From assembly GCA_964654825.1 (NCBI GenBank), contig CAZZKG010000059.1:1-20633 (forward strand): 20,633 bases of DNA, in the 5' to 3' direction. The stretch comes from CAZZKG01 sp964654825. GTDB lineage: Bacteria > Gemmatimonadota > CAZMKB01. Positions 15,038-20,633 of this stretch are shown one piece after another. Position 1 is the first letter of the stretch. Each line of letters begins with the position of its first letter. A model generated the notes under the pieces. That model was not told the DNA's origin. It was given only the letters and a program-made list of their open reading frames with translations, and ran no database searches. A program made the position numbers and the translations under genes.

Positions 15038-16327
15038 ATGTATTATTGGAAGAGCGCATCACTCTTTCTTGTCAAACTTGCAGTGTCTGTCGGAGTCTGT
15101 TTATTCGTTCTCTTCGTATACCCTGACGAAGTCCTCGGAGAAGATATTCCGTCTGTCGATGTTGATGAAACCGCTTCCACCTTCACGGATGCTTTGACGA
15201 ACGGTAAGGCTCACATCAATCTGAGATATCGTCTGGAAACAGTCTCGGATGATGTGGTGCCTGATGAAAATGCTCTCGCCTCCACACTGCGAACCACCCT
15301 CAGCTACAAAACCCTGACCGCACCCTGCGGAATAAGAGCATTTGTCGAGTTTGAGAATGTCACCGTTGTCGGAGACGAGGAAGGATACAACAACGCCGGT
15401 GGGAACAATCTCTGGAACGGTGTCACCGACAAACCCGTGGTAGCGGATCCAGAGATCACAGAAGTCAATCAGGCATACCTGAGTATTACGAAAATCCGGG
15501 ATACGCAGATCAACATCGGTCGGCAGGAACTGATTCTGGGTAAGGCTCGTTTTGTCGGTAACGTCGGCTGGAGACAGAACCACCAATCGTTTGATGCAGT
15601 CACGCTGGTCAACAGCTCCATTAGAAATATGACCCTGATTTACTCATACATTCACAACATAAACCGCATATTCGGTGACAACATACCTGTAGACGCTCAA
15701 ATTATCAATGCGTTTCTCGATGCAAATGAACATGCGAAGCTCACCGGCTTCGCATACCTTCTGGATTTTCGCCGTGAAAGCCAGGCGGGCCTTTCGACAG
15801 CGACGCTGGGCGGTAATCTCGCAGGCAGCCACACAGCTTCTGACAACATGAAGATTTTTTACAGCGCCGGGTTCGCCAGGCAGTCGGACTTCGCTGATAA
15901 TCCCAACTCGGTCGATGCCACTTACTACCGCTTCGAAGGCGGCGCAAAGATCCGTAGGAAAATCACGGTAAGTGCCGGATATGAAGTGCTTGGCGGCAAT
16001 CCGACAGACGGGAGTTTTCAGACACCGCTTGCTACCCTGCACGCGTGGAACGGCTGGGCGGACAAGTTTCTCACCACGCCCGAAAATGGATTAAAGGACT
16101 TTTCCATTTCCGGGGGAGTCAAGCAGGGTGCCTTCGGAATCCAGGCTGTTTATCACAACTACACTGCCGATGAGGGTGGCGTCAGGTACGGCTCAGAGAT
16201 TGACATGCTGGCAACCTACAAGACCACCTGGAAACAGCTCATTGCTGTCAAGACGGCACTTTACAGCGCAGACACCCATGCCACCGATACGAATAAAATC
16301 ATGTTTTTCACTGCGTACACGATCTAG
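15038..16327 (+). CDS. Outer-membrane porin-like beta-barrel, alginate-export-like
   Basis: The product is 429 residues from the ATG at 15038, preceded by AGGGGGA at 15027-15033 and by a promoter that starts transcription near 15002. A signal peptide (hydrophobic VKLAVSVGVCLFVLFVY, cleavage near VLG before ED) leads into a barrel. Its opening, KAHINLRYRLETVSDD, is followed by TLRTTLSYKT, FVEFENVTVVG, QAYLSITKIRDTQINIGRQEL and many later amphipathic strands such as QAVYHNYTADEGG. The pattern resembles porins related to the alginate export domain. The substrate is unknown. The last residues, MFFTAYTI, lack the usual terminal Phe. The gene stands alone, with divergent and unrelated neighbours. 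Confidence 0.8.
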   Translation: MYYWKSASLFLVKLAVSVGVCLFVLFVYPDEVLGEDIPSVDVDETASTFTDALTNGKAHINLRYRLETVSDDVVPDENALASTLRTTLSYKTLTAPCGIRAFVEFENVTVVGDEEGYNNAGGNNLWNGVTDKPVVADPEITEVNQAYLSITKIRDTQINIGRQELILGKARFVGNVGWRQNHQSFDAVTLVNSSIRNMTLIYSYIHNINRIFGDNIPVDAQIINAFLDANEHAKLTGFAYLLDFRRESQAGLSTATLGGNLAGSHTASDNMKIFYSAGFARQSDFADNPNSVDATYYRFEGGAKIRRKITVSAGYEVLGGNPTDGSFQTPLATLHAWNGWADKFLTTPENGLKDFSISGGVKQGAFGIQAVYHNYTADEGGVRYGSEIDMLATYKTTWKQLIAVKTALYSADTHATDTNKIMFFTAYTI

Positions 16328-16350
16328 CACCCTTATCATCTGACTCACCA

Positions 16351-16380
16351 GACCTGACTGCACTCGAGGTCGGCTCTTTT
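16351..16380 (+). terminator. Weak candidate terminator after the porin-like gene
   Basis: GACCTGA (16351-16357) pairs with TCGAGGTC (16364-16371) with one bulged base and a 6-base loop, followed five bases later by TTTT at 16377-16380. The T-run is short. Confidence 0.35.
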
Positions 16381-16428
16381 ACGGGTATCCCGGCCTGTCG
16401 ATACACGGGGATGAGAGAGATCAACCGG

Positions 16429-16457
16429 TTGACTTCCCGCCTGGGCTCGTGTATAAT
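16429..16457 (+). promoter_or_regulatory. Orphan consensus-like promoter
   Basis: TTGACT (16429-16434) is followed after exactly 17 bases by a perfect TATAAT (16452-16457). No plus-strand ORF of coding character follows within several hundred bases, so it may drive a small RNA or be left from a lost gene. Confidence 0.55.
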
Positions 16458-16493
16458 CTGCTTGACGTTCCCATGCGTTGAGATCACTTCCAA

Positions 16494-16528
16494 GACTCCC
16501 CCAGTCGACTGAAGATCTTCAGGGAGTC
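16494..16528. repeat. Nested palindromes downstream of the orphan promoter
   Basis: GACTCCC (16494-16500) and GGGAGTC (16522-16528) form 7-bp outer arms. Between them lie two overlapping perfect palindromes, CAGTCGACTG (16502-16511) and CTGAAGATCTTCAG (16509-16522). As RNA this would fold strongly; as DNA it could be a recombinase or regulator site. Confidence 0.6.
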
Positions 16529-16545
16529 GATGAAGCCCGGACTCT

Positions 16546-16933
16546 TTAGAACGGTACGATCTGGACGCTGCGCCTGATCGTCTGACTCGCTCCACCGGGA
16601 CCGTTGTTAGACATTCCAAACTCAATAGAGAAAACCATCTTTCGTTCAGAGTAGGTTCCTGCGATGTTTTCGCCGACGAAGGGTGTGTGGGTGTGGGACC
16701 CGGAAGGCAGTAACCAATCATCGAGTTTTGAAGGGCACTGATGCACGATTTTGCTTTGATTCCCCCGCCTATTGAGTAAAATGTGAGTTGGATTACCCGG
16801 ATAAGGTTTGGAATGTTATCGTCGTCTGAAGTTCAGGGGGTGTGTTAAAAAGCGCCATCCGCAGCGAGTAAACAGTAGTGGATGAGTAGTACGAGTCCTC
16901 TGGAGAGATATTCATCCCGATTATTTCTCCGGA
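16546..16933 (-). pseudogene. Broken minus-strand coding-like fragments of unknown family
   Basis: Directly after the IS3 remnant, in the same frame, comes a stretch including IIGMNISPEDSYYSS and LRMALFNTPPELQTTITFQ that stops near 16793. A second frame is open from about 16815 to 16546 and includes WLLPSGSHTHTPFVGENIAG, KMVFSIEFGMSNNGPGGAS and an ending IVPF. The residue mix resembles a secreted beta-rich protein whose frame was shifted near 16800. I recognise no family, and chance open frames are possible. Confidence 0.3.
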
Positions 16934-17122
16934 GGATTCCTTTACGACATGCCCCCCTCGAAAGCTCTCTCGTACCTCCACGGCAAAGGCTTAACGGGTG
17001 AACACATCGATCACTGTGAGGACCCGAAACTTCTCCCCCGACACAGGTCCCCCCTCCGCCTGACGGAGCGCCAAGGTTACTTTCTCCTCGCTGAACCGGA
17101 TCTTCCTCATCCTCTTCTTCAT
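16934..17122 (-). pseudogene. IS3-family transposase remnant with internal deletion and nonsense codon
   Basis: From the ATG at 17122 the first 28 residues (MKKRMRKIRFSEEKVTLALR, then QAEGGPVS) match the N-terminus of IS3-type OrfA, the helix-turn-helix subunit. The frame then jumps directly to a segment typical of the OrfB integrase core, GEKFRVLTVIDVFTR, which contains the second catalytic Asp region. It meets a TAA at 16991-16993 where OrfB proteins usually have Glu. Beyond the stop the same frame continues AFAVEVRESFRGGHVV, again OrfB-like. So orfA and orfB sequences are joined by a deletion of most of both genes, and the element is dead. Terminal inverted repeats were not found. Confidence 0.7.
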
Positions 17123-17221
17123 AGATAGGCCTCATCGCATCTGCTTTGATAGGGATTCAGACTCGATCTCATGGTAATGCTGGAAAACTCATGGTCCAGG
17201 ATTGGGAGGGGCAGCGTCACC

Positions 17222-17251
17222 TTGACAATCTCCATGGAAGTCCTATGTACT
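17222..17251 (+). promoter_or_regulatory. Possible promoter of the secreted beta-sandwich gene
   Basis: TTGACA (17222-17227) is followed after 18 bases by TGTACT (17246-17251), which matches the -10 consensus at four of six positions. The gene starts at 17306. Confidence 0.35.
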
Positions 17252-17305
17252 AAGGGGGGAGGTAAATTCGCATTGTCGATAACCATAGACACGTGAGGTG
17301 TAATC

Positions 17306-18052
17306 ATGAACCGCAGTCAGAACACAATTCTGTCGAGAATGGTCATGGCAATCATTCTCCTGTCACTCACCACTTTACCGCTGTACGCGCATGTCGGTCT
17401 CGATTATCCGAATGGAGGAGAGGTGTTCCGTGAAGGGGACACCGTCACGATCCAGTGGCACGTCATCATCCAGCATCAAACGATCGACTGGGATCTCTGG
17501 TATTCCACGATGGGTATCGGCGGACCCTGGATCACGATCGCCATGGACCTGCCGCTTGGAGATCCATCACCTGGAAGCATTCACACCTATGACTGGACCA
17601 TCCCGCCAGAAGCGGTTGGCGACAATGTATGGGTGAAGGTGCGCCAGGACAACAGCGATTTCGATTACACTGATGTGAGTAATGGCGGCTTCACAGTTCT
17701 CGCCGAATTCGCTCTGATCCTCGACCAGAGCTCATTGATCCGCGGGCAGACGGCGACGCTCGAGGTCACCGGTGCCGAGCAGGGAGAGCGGGTCTTCTTC
17801 GTCTACAGTCTGCAGGGCGAGGGTGACGGACCGGCGTTCCCAATCCTGGGAGGCATGAGCCTTGACATCCTGTCACCAGTAGAACTGATTGGGGATGCAT
17901 TCGCCGACGCTTCCGGCACAGCCACGCTCCAGGTTCCGATCCCTGGGGGTGCTCCGTTGATCGACGTCTCCACACAGGCAGTGATACGGAGAGGACAGGG
18001 AGGAATCCTGTCGGCTAAGTCAAACCCGATCACCGACACGATTCAGCCGTAG
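17306..18052 (+). CDS. Secreted two-domain beta-sandwich protein (Kre9/KNH-like N-terminal domain)
   Basis: The 248-residue product has a signal peptide (hydrophobic MVMAIILLSLTTLPLYA, then HVGL). Residues about 33-130 fit the Kre9/KNH-like beta-sandwich found in many secreted bacterial proteins. It opens LDYPNGGEVFREGDTVTIQW and includes YDWTIPPEAVGDNVWVKVRQD and DVSNGGFTV. A second domain (about 135-248) has RGQTATLEVTGAEQGERVFFVYS, a Gly-rich turn and STQAVIRRGQGGI, a pattern seen in secreted proteins of myxobacteria and related groups. The role is unknown; adhesion or matrix binding is possible. GAGGTG at 17295-17300 serves the ATG. It is the only intact gene between mobile-element remnants, so it may have arrived with them. 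Confidence 0.82.
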   Translation: MNRSQNTILSRMVMAIILLSLTTLPLYAHVGLDYPNGGEVFREGDTVTIQWHVIIQHQTIDWDLWYSTMGIGGPWITIAMDLPLGDPSPGSIHTYDWTIPPEAVGDNVWVKVRQDNSDFDYTDVSNGGFTVLAEFALILDQSSLIRGQTATLEVTGAEQGERVFFVYSLQGEGDGPAFPILGGMSLDILSPVELIGDAFADASGTATLQVPIPGGAPLIDVSTQAVIRRGQGGILSAKSNPITDTIQP

Positions 18053-18158
18053 TGGACCTGCACAGCCATAGTGATTCAAGAAAGAAGCTCGTTGAGACAG
18101 CAGGCCGGTGAATTGCCCTCTACGTACCGTTCGACATCGTCGAAATACGGAGCAGCAT

Positions 18159-18515
18159 CGTGTAGACAATTTTATCACTTACATTGCAGAGGGCAGAGTC
18201 AGCGAGGCTGTCGGGAAAGCTCTGGTAGCAGCAGAGCGTCGGGTCAATCAACTCACCATCGATCTCGCAAGACTCAGAACATCGAAGGAACGGCTTTTCA
18301 AGGCCCCTCCGCCGGAATGGATCAAGGAGCGCGTCACTACGATTCAGGAAGTCCTCGAGAGGAGGGTGGGAAAATCGGCGTTGATCCTCAGGAAAGTCCT
18401 TGGGAAAATTGTACTGGAGCCGGTACAACCGGAAACCGGAAAAAGCTATCTGAGGGCGATATGCAACCTTGGCTGCCCAGCCACAAACGGATGTGAATAC
18501 CGTCGAGGCAAGTGA
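18159..18515 (+). pseudogene. C-terminal remnant of a large serine recombinase
   Basis: The frame from about 18159 to the TGA at 18513-18515 gives 118 residues that match the coiled-coil and C-terminal part of large serine recombinases. It begins RVDNFITYIAEGRVSEAVGKAL and has AERRVNQLTIDLARL, APPPEWIKERVTTIQEVLERR, SALILRKVLGKIVLEPV and PETGKSYLRA. The N-terminal catalytic domain with its Ser nucleophile and the zinc ribbon are missing. Upstream sequence in this frame no longer looks like the family, which points to a deletion or frameshift near 18150. Large serine recombinases move integrative elements, so this marks a former mobile element. Confidence 0.72.
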
Positions 18516-18671
18516 TATGGTTTGAAGAATGGATGATTTTATATACCGAGGCCAGTTCTTTGGGAGTGGAATCTCGACAATTTGAACCATTTTCATCCTC
18601 CATGAACTCTCACGCTTTCAGCTTCAGAGAGGATAATATAAGCCTTTCTGTTAGAAGATGATGCATCCTAA

Positions 18672-18881
18672 GTTGCAGTTCAGATTCGGCACCCAAAAGT
18701 CGGTGGCGGGGCACAGTCCTGGCCCATTACCCTGGTACCGTACCAGTTGATCGAAGTCGACTGGCGGCACACGGTCCCGTTCTTCGCACCGCTGGGGATG
18801 TACAACTATCAGGGGTTTGTGGGGCTCCCGCCCGACAGCCTGATCGCGTCGGATGCCTTCGACTTCGAGGTGGTGGAGTAA
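18672..18881 (+). pseudogene. Orphan C-terminal fragment of a secreted beta-rich protein
   Basis: After a stop at 18669-18671, one frame is open to the TAA at 18879-18881. From about 18693 it reads PKVGGGAQSWPITLVPYQLI, then VDWRHTVPFFAPLGMYNYQG, then FVGLPPDSLIASDAFDFEVV. The 'G-x-Y-x-Y-x-G-x-x-G-x-x-P...SDxFDF' pattern resembles the last strands of beta-sandwich domains in secreted proteins of FCB-type bacteria. No start codon or signal peptide precedes it, so it is probably the tail of a gene whose front was lost. Confidence 0.45.
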
Positions 18882-18954
18882 GGCTCATCCCAATTCATTC
18901 GGATAGGATCGATCCATTTTCCCCGAGGCGAAGGCTGGAGGAATCAATCGTCTC

Positions 18955-19479
18955 CTATTCCAGTGGACCTCTCAGCAGCCGGATATCGTCGATCCAAACC
19001 GTTCCGGTGCCGTCGATCACGAGATTGAGCTTCACCTCATCGGGATTCTCTCCCATCTTCAGAAAGAAGTGAGTTTCCTCGGTCACCCAGTCAGTCGTAC
19101 CAGTCAGCGGCGTGTCGAGGCCCCGGGAGAAAAACTCTCCCCTCCCCGGGAAACGGCACCACATTTCGAGATATGCCTTCCCCTCGATATTCTCACTGCG
19201 GAGCTTCGCCCGGTAGATGAGCCGAGCATCTTCTACATCCGGATCATCGACAACAAACAGACGCACCGTCGTCGGTTCTTCCGCCGTGACGCGGAGCGAT
19301 CCGTCACCGTCGCTCGTGGTCTCCCCGTCGATCATTACACCAGTCTGGCTCACGAGACCGAGAAGCGTGTTGCACGAGAATCCTGCGAGTTCTTTCACCT
19401 CCCTATCCGGTCCGGAACAGTAGAGAAACCAGATGAACACGGCTGTAGTCACCATAACGAGAAGTCTTTGCGTCAGCAT
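18955..19479 (-). CDS. Secreted jelly-roll-like protein, possible lipoprotein
   Basis: The 174-residue product starts at the ATG at 19479 with a perfect AAGGAGG 9 bases upstream. An N-terminal hydrophobic segment (LLVMVTTAVFIWFLY) is followed by CSGPDRE. That Cys might be lipidated, although Tyr before it is atypical. The rest is beta-rich with a pattern like carbohydrate-binding jelly rolls: GSLRVTAEEPTTVRLFVV, ARLIYRAKLRSENIEGKAYLEMW, TDWVTEETHFFLKMGENPDEVKLNLVID and the typical last strand GTGTVWIDDIRLL. The ligand is unknown. It starts 23 bases after the MscS gene on the same strand, so the two are probably one operon. Confidence 0.78.
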   Translation of the reverse strand: MLTQRLLVMVTTAVFIWFLYCSGPDREVKELAGFSCNTLLGLVSQTGVMIDGETTSDGDGSLRVTAEEPTTVRLFVVDDPDVEDARLIYRAKLRSENIEGKAYLEMWCRFPGRGEFFSRGLDTPLTGTTDWVTEETHFFLKMGENPDEVKLNLVIDGTGTVWIDDIRLLRGPLE

Positions 19480-19502
19480 ATCGAAGAACCTCCTTTTTCA
19501 GG

Positions 19503-20312
19503 CTATCCCGTCTGCATCATGTGCACGGCCCTCTGCGGGAATGGAATCTCGATGTCATTCGCATCGAACTCTTCCTTCACCCTCTGGGTTATATCGAACT
19601 TATAACTCCAGTAATCTTCTTTTTTAATCCAGGGACGTACCACAAAGTTTACACTCGAATCGGCGAGCTCGGAGACGGCGATCGTATGCGCAGGTTCCGC
19701 AAGTGTTCTTCCGTCCTCCTTCAGGATCCGTTCGAGGATTTCACTGGCTTTCTTCATGGAAGACCCGTAGCCGATACCGAAAACGAAATCGACGCGACGG
19801 AGATCGTACCCCGCATAGTTCATGATAACGTCGCCGTATATTTTCCCGTTCGGCACGATTACCTTCACATTGTCAGGTGTCGCGAGCTCGGTGTTGAAGA
19901 GCTGAATCGCCTTCACCGATCCCGTAACTCCTGCAGCGCTGATGAAATCGCCGACCCTGAAGGGCCGGAAGACCAGCACCATTATACCCGCCGCAAAGTG
20001 TGACAGGGAGCCCTGGAGTGCAAAGCCGACGGCAAATCCTGCTGCGCCGAGAATAGCGACGAACGACGTCGTTTCGATCCCGAATTTTGCCAGAGAGGCG
20101 ACGACGGCGAACACGAGGATGAGCACCCGTATCAGGCTGCCTGCAAAGGATGTGATCGAGGGGTCGGTATCCGTTCTCTTCAGCATCCGGGTGACGAGTC
20201 GACGCCCTATACCTGAGGCGATCCATCCCAGTATGAGAATGAGAATCGCGCCGATCACTTTCATACCATACGCAGTTGCAAAGGCCGTGATCTGTTCCAC
20301 GGAGAAGTTCAT
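19503..20312 (-). CDS. mscS: MscS-family mechanosensitive channel
   Basis: Small-conductance mechanosensitive channels open under membrane tension and release solutes on osmotic downshock. The 269-residue product has one N-terminal helix (GMKVIGAILILILGWIASG, about 16-34) and a second (LIRVLILVFAVVASLAKFGI). The pore helix TM3 is GAAGFAVGFALQGSLSHFAAG, followed by FRPFRVGDFI. The cytoplasmic beta domain has VIVPNGKIYGDVIMNY. Three transmembrane helices and this length are usual for E. coli MscS-type channels. The ATG at 20312 has AAAGGAG five bases upstream. The in-frame ATG at 20327 has no such site and would contain this one, so 20312 is preferred. Confidence 0.95.
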   Translation of the reverse strand: MNFSVEQITAFATAYGMKVIGAILILILGWIASGIGRRLVTRMLKRTDTDPSITSFAGSLIRVLILVFAVVASLAKFGIETTSFVAILGAAGFAVGFALQGSLSHFAAGIMVLVFRPFRVGDFISAAGVTGSVKAIQLFNTELATPDNVKVIVPNGKIYGDVIMNYAGYDLRRVDFVFGIGYGSSMKKASEILERILKEDGRTLAEPAHTIAVSELADSSVNFVVRPWIKKEDYWSYKFDITQRVKEEFDANDIEIPFPQRAVHMMQTG

Positions 20313-20431
20313 TTTCTCTCCTTTCATGTGAGGTGAGGTGAGGAAAAATGTGAATACAGGGAATGACTCGATCGGTCATTGAATCGGTTTACGGAAATGT
20401 GATGTCAACCCTCCGGGCTCAAGAGCCGGAA

Positions 20432-20450
20432 AAGGAAGTATACGTTCCTT
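20432..20450. repeat. Palindrome over the mscS -10 box
   Basis: AAGGAA (20432-20437) and TTCCTT (20445-20450) are perfect 6-bp arms around GTATACG, which itself contains the palindrome GTATAC. The site overlaps the -10 box and could be a repressor operator. Confidence 0.5.
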
Positions 20451-20464
20451 AGGAGTCGTGTCAA
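20437..20464 (-). promoter_or_regulatory. Consensus-like sigma-70 promoter of mscS
   Basis: On the minus strand TTGACA (20459-20464) is 16 bases from TATACT (20437-20442). Transcription should start near 20430, leaving a leader of about 118 bases before the ATG at 20312. The short palindrome GGCTCAAGAGCC lies at about 20416-20427, at the start of that leader. Confidence 0.65.
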
Positions 20465-20468
20465 TAGT

Positions 20469-20633
20469 ATGGAACACTCTTTCATATATCGAGATGATAC
20501 CTTTACCCCTGTGTCTCTCACTACCGCTGGAGGACATTCCCCTGTCGAGAGATATTATCACAGCCCCGATGAGGCCCAGGCTCCCGCGCACTGGAAGCGG
20601 AAGTGGGCGGAACTGTTACAGCTGGTGTTCGAG
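20469..20633 (+). CDS. Partial ORF at the right edge, possibly a transposase C-terminal part
   Basis: A plus-strand frame from the ATG at 20469 is open to the window edge (55 residues), and the same frame is open upstream to about 20402. Its last part, YYHSPDEAQAPAHWKRKWAELLQLVFE in sequence, resembles the stretch before the C-terminal zinc ribbon in IS91-type and related transposases, where a 'WAELL+RVFE' motif precedes CPxCGG. The cysteines would lie just beyond the edge. The absence of a good ribosome binding site and overlap with the mscS promoter suggest a fragment rather than an intact gene. The family call is tentative. Confidence 0.4.
   Translation, partial: MEHSFIYRDDTFTPVSLTTAGGHSPVERYYHSPDEAQAPAHWKRKWAELLQLVFE

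Larger units (their letters stand above)
16328..17304. other. Accessory region without an intact gene
   Basis: Nearly 1 kb contains no intact gene. In order it holds a weak terminator after the porin gene, a consensus promoter with no obvious gene, nested palindromes, minus-strand fragments that look coding but are broken by frame changes, an IS3 transposase remnant, and a weak promoter for the gene at 17306. Confidence 0.6.
18053..18954. other. Region of gene remnants
   Basis: These 900 bases hold no intact gene. They contain a serine recombinase C-terminal remnant (18159-18515) and an orphan C-terminal fragment (18672-18881). From 18516 to 18671 I see nothing with coding character. Confidence 0.55.

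Noticed and set aside
15101..15586. 161-codon minus-strand open frame inside the porin-like gene
   Set aside because: It is antisense to the beta-barrel gene and has no recognisable domain.
16308..16721. 137-codon minus-strand open frame after the porin-like gene
   Set aside because: It covers the orphan promoter and palindromes and has no coding character in its long C-terminal part. A different frame is the more coding-like one there.
18120..18596. 158-codon minus-strand open frame
   Set aside because: It is antisense to the serine recombinase remnant, whose plus-strand frame matches a known family over 118 residues.
20380..20408. Second -35-like TTGACA upstream of mscS (20403-20408, minus strand)
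   Set aside because: At normal spacing its best -10 is GATTCA, too far from consensus. The promoter at 20437-20464 is much better.
1..20633. tRNA, rRNA, CRISPR array or replication origin
   Set aside because: No cloverleaf or rRNA-like sequence was noticed, there are no regularly spaced repeats, and no DnaA-box cluster was seen. A covariance-model scan would be needed to exclude small RNAs.

Overview
The window comes from a motile, chemotactic bacterium with two membranes. Signs of an outer membrane are two beta-barrel proteins, secreted CsgG- and FlgT-like proteins and a MltC-like lytic transglycosylase. Several promoters match the sigma-70 consensus and ribosome binding sites are purine-rich. 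The mix of an S-layer-homology/TPR lipoprotein, a membrane Ser/Thr kinase and beta-sandwich proteins beginning with a 'PNGGE' motif suggests an uncultured lineage of the FCB group or a similar candidate phylum. That placement is inference; there is no rRNA or other marker gene here.

Layout. (1) 1-5298, plus strand: a chemotaxis operon with the probable end of a methyl-accepting protein, then cheR, cheD, a single-domain cheY, a CheX-type phosphatase, cheB, a 50-codon ORF and a cytoplasmic receiver-histidine kinase. (2) 5417-5937: a small secreted protein with its own consensus promoter. (3) 6000-12745: an envelope region. On the minus strand are a secreted WD40-propeller/CsgG-like fusion and a small beta-barrel. 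Divergent from them is a four-gene operon: FlgT-like protein, TPR/SLH lipoprotein, LPP20/FlgP-like protein and MltC-like transglycosylase. The 324-base divergent region carries a 13-bp tandem repeat with an inverted copy. (4) 12764-14602, minus: a PknB-type kinase with one membrane helix and an extracytoplasmic TPR-like part. (5) 15038-16327, plus: a porin-like beta-barrel with its own promoter. (6) 16328-18954: accessory DNA with an orphan consensus promoter beside nested palindromes, a deleted IS3 transposase, one intact secreted beta-sandwich gene, the C-terminal end of a large serine recombinase and an orphan C-terminal fragment. (7) 18955-20633: an MscS channel followed by a secreted jelly-roll-like protein on the minus strand, with a probable transposase fragment reading off the right edge.

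How they may work together. CheR and CheB set receptor methylation, CheD deamidates receptors, and CheY with CheX gives a response regulator and its phosphatase. The receiver-kinase may link the pathway to another output. The most interesting unit is region 3. Its FlgT-like, LPP20/FlgP-like and CsgG/FlgO-like members resemble the Vibrio FlgO/FlgP/FlgT proteins that form outer-membrane-associated flagellar rings. Here they occur with an SLH lipoprotein, a wall-cutting enzyme and a beta-propeller fusion, close to chemotaxis genes and a wall- or envelope-facing kinase. This could be a variant flagellar outer ring or a separate envelope-spanning machine. The sequence cannot decide which.
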